DNA of 32,451 nucleotides, taken from positions 1 through 32,451 of IMG/VR virus record IMGVR_UViG_3300042988_000072. One strand, written 5' to 3'. The notes under the pieces are model-generated. The model searched no databases, was not told the origin of the DNA, and saw nothing but the letters and a program-made list of their open reading frames with translations. The stretch is from a virus. Made by a program: the position numbers and the translations under genes. Positions 28,525-32,451 of the stretch are shown here, in pieces. Each line of letters starts with the position of its first letter. Position 1 is the stretch's first letter.

Positions 28525-29697
28525 ATGGAGAATAACGAATTGTTTGAAGGGCTACAGATAATGTCGCCTGAAGAATTAAACAAGGCTGTAAGCCAAGAAA
28601 GCGGAGAAGAAAACATTCCTGCAGGTTCAGAAAGTACTGAAGAGCCTGCATCCTTATTCGAACCAGTAACACCAGAAACAGGAGAAGGTGCTGGAGAAAA
28701 TAAAGTAGTAGCAGAGAAAACCGAGAAGACTGAAACTACAGAACCTCTTACTAAGAACGAAGCAGTGTACAAAGCGCTGATGAAGGAATTAGTAAACTCA
28801 GGAGTTCTAACAGTAGAAGAAGTAGAACAACTCGATGAGTTACCTGGTACTTTAGATACGATCAAGGAGCTAGTATCTAAAACAGTTGAAACAGGAGTTA
28901 AACAAACTCAAGAAAACTGGAAGAAATCCCTTGATCCAACTAAAAAGCGCTTCTTGGAAATTGAAGACGCTTTTGACGCAACTGATCAAGCCATATTGAT
29001 GGCACAACGATTAGAGTTCTTTGATAGTGTTAAAGCTGAGGATGTGCAAGCAGATGTGAATCTCCAAAAACAGATTTACTTTGAATTGCTCAAGTCTAAA
29101 AACTTTTCTGATCAAGATGCTATAGAAGCTATTAATGATGCAGAGCAAATGAATAAGCTACAAGAGAAATCTTTGAAAGCTATTCCTGAACTTCGCAAAC
29201 AAGCTAATGAAGTAGTAGAAAGCGCTAGATTAGAAAAAGAGACTAAAACAAAAGCTGAGATAGAAGCACAGACAAAAATGTTTGATAGTCTAGTACAAAA
29301 CATTGAGTCTCGTGAAGCTTTTATCGATGGTTTAAACCTCAACAAAGTAGCAAAAGATAAACTGAAGGCTAATATCATGACTCCTGTTCATAAAGATCCT
29401 GAAACAGGTGTTGAGTATAACAGCTTGATGTACAAACAAAAACGTAACCCAGTAGAGTTTGAAATGTTAATCAACTACTACGACACTATCGGGTTATTCA
29501 ACTTAGATAAAGAAGGTAAGTTTAAACCTGATATCTCTAAGTTAAAGAGCGTTGCAAAGACAGCAGCAATTAACGAACTTGATAAAGTTATTGCAGCTGA
29601 AGAACAACGTGGCGTAGGACGTAATACTTCTGTAGAGACTTCTCAAAAAACAGAAGGTTTGCTTTCTATGTTAGAAAACGCACTTAGTAAAAAATAA
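28525..29697 (+). CDS. Scaffold-like protein (putative)
   Basis: 390 aa. The first 75 residues are acidic and disordered (EELNKAVSQESGEENIPAG, TEKTETTEPL), and the rest is mostly helix and coiled coil (KTKAEIEAQTKMFDSLVQNIESREAF, TAAINELDKVIAAEEQR), ending in LSMLENALSKK. Acidic, helical, and directly before the major capsid gene: the standard profile of a capsid scaffold. The assignment rests on position and composition, since scaffolds do not share sequence. Confidence 0.7.
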   Translation: MENNELFEGLQIMSPEELNKAVSQESGEENIPAGSESTEEPASLFEPVTPETGEGAGENKVVAEKTEKTETTEPLTKNEAVYKALMKELVNSGVLTVEEVEQLDELPGTLDTIKELVSKTVETGVKQTQENWKKSLDPTKKRFLEIEDAFDATDQAILMAQRLEFFDSVKAEDVQADVNLQKQIYFELLKSKNFSDQDAIEAINDAEQMNKLQEKSLKAIPELRKQANEVVESARLEKETKTKAEIEAQTKMFDSLVQNIESREAFIDGLNLNKVAKDKLKANIMTPVHKDPETGVEYNSLMYKQKRNPVEFEMLINYYDTIGLFNLDKEGKFKPDISKLKSVAKTAAINELDKVIAAEEQRGVGRNTSVETSQKTEGLLSMLENALSKK

Positions 29698-29731
29698 ATA
29701 CAATTCGTCTAATAATTAAAAACAAAAAACA

Positions 29732-31243
29732 ATGGCTCAATTACTTCCATTACAACGGTATGAGGCTAAAGATTACAACGGGTTAGTGACTGATAATCAC
29801 TTCTACTCATTGTATCAGCAAAAACCGCAGTTGATTAGTAACGTGATCAAAGAGATCTACAAAACTAATCTTCAAGGTAAATTACGTGAATTCGTTGATC
29901 GTTTCCCTGTTAAAGAGGTTGAACAAGAAAACGGATTCTACAACTGGATGTTGCAAGGTCAACACGACAAAAACTTGCCACTAGTTGACGCAGAAACTAT
30001 CTCTGGTGCTTCTATTTCTGCTGGTACTTTCCCAGCAAACGTAGGTGCTAACGGCGAGCGTTTCTACCTTATCTTTGACGAACCACTTTTCGAAGAAACT
30101 AACGTTCTTCGTGGTGAAGTAGACGATTACCACCTTTTGGTAAAACGTGCTATGGATGCTGGTTCTCGTTACAAGTTTGAAGTTGAATTAGTAACTGACA
30201 ACGCTAACAAAACTGTTCCTTCTGAGGAATTAGCAATTGGTACTCGTTGGTCTAAGTTCTACTCTCTTTCTCCTTCAACACTTTCTTACCAAGGTGCTAA
30301 GCCTTATTTCACTTCTCCTTGGAGAATGGAAAACCGCCCTTCTACACTTCGCATGGAGTATGAAGTAGCAGGTAACACAATTAACAAAGGTAAAAACGAA
30401 CCACTTGAGTTTGGTTTTAACTACAAAGGTCAACAAGAATCTATCTGGATTAACTACCAAGACTTAGTAGCTCACCACCAAGCAGAAGAAATGTTCGCAC
30501 GTATGTTGATGTACGGTAAGAAAAACTGGACTTCTGATCACAAGTACTTGAACAAAGACGATAAGACTAAATATGCTATCGAGTCTGGTGCTGGTTTCTT
30601 TGATCAAATCGCTCCTTCAAACGTACACTACTACAACACTTACGACCTTGATTGGCATTTAGAGTTGTTGTTGGATATGGGTGTTGGTAAACTTGAGCGC
30701 GGAAAACGTACAATCCACTTGTTAACAGGTGAATTCGGTGCGATCGAAATCTCTAAGCAAATCAATGCTAAATCTGGTAGCGGTAAATTTACAGTTATCT
30801 CTGACAAATTCTTGACTTCTAATACTAACCCAGGTAACCTTGGTGGCAAAAACACTAAAGGTCTCATGGAGCCACAGTGGAACGTTTATGAGTGGTACAA
30901 CGGAGTTACTATCATGGTTGAAATCGTTGACTTCTTCGATGATGACGTATACTTCCCACAACGTCACCCAGATGGAAAAGGTATTGTTGAGTCTCACCGT
31001 ATCTTAGCTCTTGACTATGGTGACAACGCTGGTATCTACCGCGTTAAACCAAAAGGAGTTCCAGATTACAACTGGGCATACATCCCTGGTATGCGTGATC
31101 CGTTCTCGCCTGCAGGTAAAGGTTCACCAAAAATGGTAGCTTCACGTGTAGATGGTTACGAAGTACACATCCAAAAATGGGGTGGTATGATGATCGAAGA
31201 TCCAACTAAAGTAGTTGACCTACGTTTGGTTGTTGAAAGATAA
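29732..31243 (+). CDS. Major capsid protein
   Basis: 503 aa, the expected size of crAss-like HK97-fold capsid proteins. G-T rich strands such as WMLQGQHDKNLPLVDAETISGASISAG, FEVELVTDNANKTVPSEELAIG and VISDKFLTSNTNPGNLGGKN, and a C-terminal RVDGYEVHIQKWGGMMIEDPT, agree with the fold. Codon use is clearly tuned for expression (preferred GGT, CGT, AAC, TTC), unlike other genes here. A strong terminator follows the stop. Confidence 0.92.
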   Translation: MAQLLPLQRYEAKDYNGLVTDNHFYSLYQQKPQLISNVIKEIYKTNLQGKLREFVDRFPVKEVEQENGFYNWMLQGQHDKNLPLVDAETISGASISAGTFPANVGANGERFYLIFDEPLFEETNVLRGEVDDYHLLVKRAMDAGSRYKFEVELVTDNANKTVPSEELAIGTRWSKFYSLSPSTLSYQGAKPYFTSPWRMENRPSTLRMEYEVAGNTINKGKNEPLEFGFNYKGQQESIWINYQDLVAHHQAEEMFARMLMYGKKNWTSDHKYLNKDDKTKYAIESGAGFFDQIAPSNVHYYNTYDLDWHLELLLDMGVGKLERGKRTIHLLTGEFGAIEISKQINAKSGSGKFTVISDKFLTSNTNPGNLGGKNTKGLMEPQWNVYEWYNGVTIMVEIVDFFDDDVYFPQRHPDGKGIVESHRILALDYGDNAGIYRVKPKGVPDYNWAYIPGMRDPFSPAGKGSPKMVASRVDGYEVHIQKWGGMMIEDPTKVVDLRLVVER

Positions 31244-31264
31244 TCACCTAAACCTATCATAGAA

Positions 31265-31312
31265 AGGGGGGCTTCCTTGAGAGTTGAAAGCCTTGAGGAC
31301 CCCCTCTTTTTT
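31265..31312 (+). terminator. Terminator after the major capsid gene
   Basis: AGGGGG (31265-31270) pairs with CCCCCT (31300-31305), closing an arm with an inner GGCTT/AAGCC, followed by CTTTTTT. It lies 22 nt after the capsid stop and 14 nt before the next gene, so it sets the high capsid level apart from the genes downstream. Confidence 0.85.
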
Positions 31313-31326
31313 AAAGAGAGAATTAA

Positions 31327-32289
31327 ATGAAAAATAAAGACAGCATAAACATGGAGACAGCAACAAAAGAAAAAATAGTATACGGCTCATTCTTACAGGA
31401 TCGCATTGTATCAATTAAGCCAGTAGAATCTTCGGGCAAATGGAGTAACCTACTAGTACAAGGACAGGAAAAGTTAAAAGACCCGTTCATGTACAACAAA
31501 ACAAAACGAAGCTACCAAGTTCCACTTAACAGTGAGACAAGAGGTGGTGGAGTTAAAGTAATTCTTGATGATATCACGCGTGTGAAGATTCAGAAATACA
31601 TGGAGACATTTCCTCACGGAATGACTCAGAAAGAGTTCTTTGAAAAAGAATTAGGTGTGGATCTTAATCCAACTCTTCCAGTAGAGAAAAACTTCTGGAG
31701 AACGGATCGTAGAGGCCGAGTTATTCTTACTAAAGAAGGAACAACATTAAATCTAAACTTACCTTTAGATATGTTGAAGTATCTTATTCTTATTTCTAAT
31801 AAGATGTTGGTATCACCTTCTTACGAGGAAAGAGTTAACAAAGCAACCTATGAGTTTATGATTGTTGATGAGAGCAAAGTTACTTCTAAGAAACTTGAAG
31901 AAGCAGATCTTAAAGCACAAGCTTATGTTAAGTATGCTGAAGTAACTAACAGTAAGGCTGCTACTATTGGCTTTATTAAATCTCTTGGACGTACAATTCC
32001 AGTTAGCGCTAACGAGACTTGGTTAAAGTCAGAAGTAGCGAAAATTGTAGAAAACGATCCAAGATATTTCTTAGAGATTGTGAACCATCCACAATATAAT
32101 GAGCGTATCTTTGTACAAGAGGCTGTTGAAGCTGGTGCAATTATCCGCAAAGGCGAAAAACGTTACACTCTTGATAACGGTGCTGAGTTAGGCGATTTAA
32201 CTGATGTAATCAATTATCTCCTTAACCCAGATAACCAAGAGGTAAAGCTTCGTATTAAAGCAAAAATTGAATTAACTAAACGTAAATAA
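31327..32289 (+). CDS. Virion structural protein after the capsid gene, 320 aa
   Basis: 320 aa. Starts at 31327 (MKNKDSINMETATKEKIVYG) or at the inner ATG at 31351 (METATKEK), which follows GACAGCATAAAC and resembles the GACAGCAAA ahead of the scaffold start; I give the longer form. Soluble, with a helical middle (KIQKYMETFPHGMTQKEFFEKELG) and LPLDMLKYLILISNKMLVSPSYEE. It fills the place in crAss-like phages of a conserved head protein between capsid and connector genes. Exact role not known; may be an auxiliary capsid or head-completion protein. Confidence 0.65.
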   Translation: MKNKDSINMETATKEKIVYGSFLQDRIVSIKPVESSGKWSNLLVQGQEKLKDPFMYNKTKRSYQVPLNSETRGGGVKVILDDITRVKIQKYMETFPHGMTQKEFFEKELGVDLNPTLPVEKNFWRTDRRGRVILTKEGTTLNLNLPLDMLKYLILISNKMLVSPSYEERVNKATYEFMIVDESKVTSKKLEEADLKAQAYVKYAEVTNSKAATIGFIKSLGRTIPVSANETWLKSEVAKIVENDPRYFLEIVNHPQYNERIFVQEAVEAGAIIRKGEKRYTLDNGAELGDLTDVINYLLNPDNQEVKLRIKAKIELTKRK

Positions 32290-32291
32290 CC

Positions 32292-32451
32292 ATGACGGCA
32301 AATGAAATGGCCAACGAATTAGAATTAAAGCTTGATCGTTCAGACAGCTTTGGTTCTCCTGGGTACGAGGATTTTGAATTATCTTCTGTGCTTTCTGAGG
32401 CTACTAATTTCTATGTCAAAAAGTTTTACGATGAAGTAAATAACCGAAAAG
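32292..32451 (+). CDS. Head-tail connector candidate, N-terminal part (runs off the window)
   Basis: The frame is open from the ATG at 32292 to the window edge (53 codons). It begins MTANEMANELELKLDRSDS and continues with GYEDFELSSVLSEATNFYVKKFYDE. The pattern 'EFxxxLxxxxDxxxSxxxPGxxxxExSxxLxxAxxxYVKxxY' is that of a conserved crAss-like gene following the capsid region, often a ring or adaptor protein at the neck. Starts 2 nt after the previous stop. Incomplete. Confidence 0.55.
   Translation, partial: MTANEMANELELKLDRSDSFGSPGYEDFELSSVLSEATNFYVKKFYDEVNNRK

Noticed and set aside
1-32451. Stop-codon reassignment (TAG or TGA read as amino acid), known in some crAss-like phages
   Set aside because: TGA ends many left-arm genes in ATGA overlaps and TAG ends the terminase and the 199-aa gene at natural ends; large genes are open without recoding.
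1-32451. Integrase, repressor-type lysogeny module or insertion sequence
   Set aside because: No tyrosine or serine recombinase, transposase or terminal repeats were seen in the window.

Overview
The window is part of a low-GC, double-stranded DNA phage genome of the crAss-like type (order Crassvirales), infecting a Bacteroidetes host. Three things point there. A leftward arm of replication genes faces a rightward arm of virion genes. The head genes have typical crAss sizes and order (terminase 723 aa, portal 820 aa, scaffold-like 390 aa, major capsid 503 aa). Several promoters match the Bacteroidetes form TTTG...TAnnTTTG, and Shine-Dalgarno sequences are mostly absent. TGA and TAG both act as stops here, so no recoding is visible. 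I recognise families from motifs only; no database search was possible.

Left arm (1-18999, all minus strand, read right to left). At the right is an operon of very small membrane proteins (18999-18033), then a 171-aa conserved protein with its own terminator (17786-17271), an 88-aa protein, two tRNA-like genes (16924-16742), thioredoxin, a tiny lipoprotein, and a spore-photoproduct-lyase-like radical SAM enzyme. A second set of tiny membrane proteins and a lipoprotein follows (15358-14222). The replication core comes next: family A DNA polymerase with 3'-5' exonuclease, an HTH protein, an SF2 helicase, a replisome-organiser-like protein, a DnaB-type helicase, a Sak4-like RecA-fold ATPase, a crAss001_48-like protein, an Acb2/Tad1-like anti-CBASS protein, two acidic-tailed proteins (one a possible ssDNA-binding protein), a Toprim primase, a metallopeptidase-VWA protein with its MoxR-type AAA+ partner, a 402-aa unknown, a RusA-like resolvase, and the start of a PD-(D/E)XK-type nuclease.

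Centre (19000-20735). About 860 bases (19060-19921) carry no credible gene but are full of nested inverted repeats, including a 13-bp helix closing a four-way junction and an 8-bp helix closing a three-way junction. This looks like a large ornate structured RNA, in the style of GOLLD or ROOL, probably on the plus strand. Next to it is an isolated 98-aa minus-strand gene with a distinct base composition and a UUCG-loop terminator. Then comes a control region with two repeat pairs, each offset by exactly 32 bp.

Right arm (20736-32451, plus strand). It opens with two winged-helix proteins whose promoters lie only 4 nt before the start codon. Then follow small conserved proteins, an IHF/HU-like protein, a terminase-small-subunit candidate, large terminase, portal, scaffold-like protein, major capsid protein with a strong terminator, a 320-aa virion protein, and the start of a probable head-tail connector.
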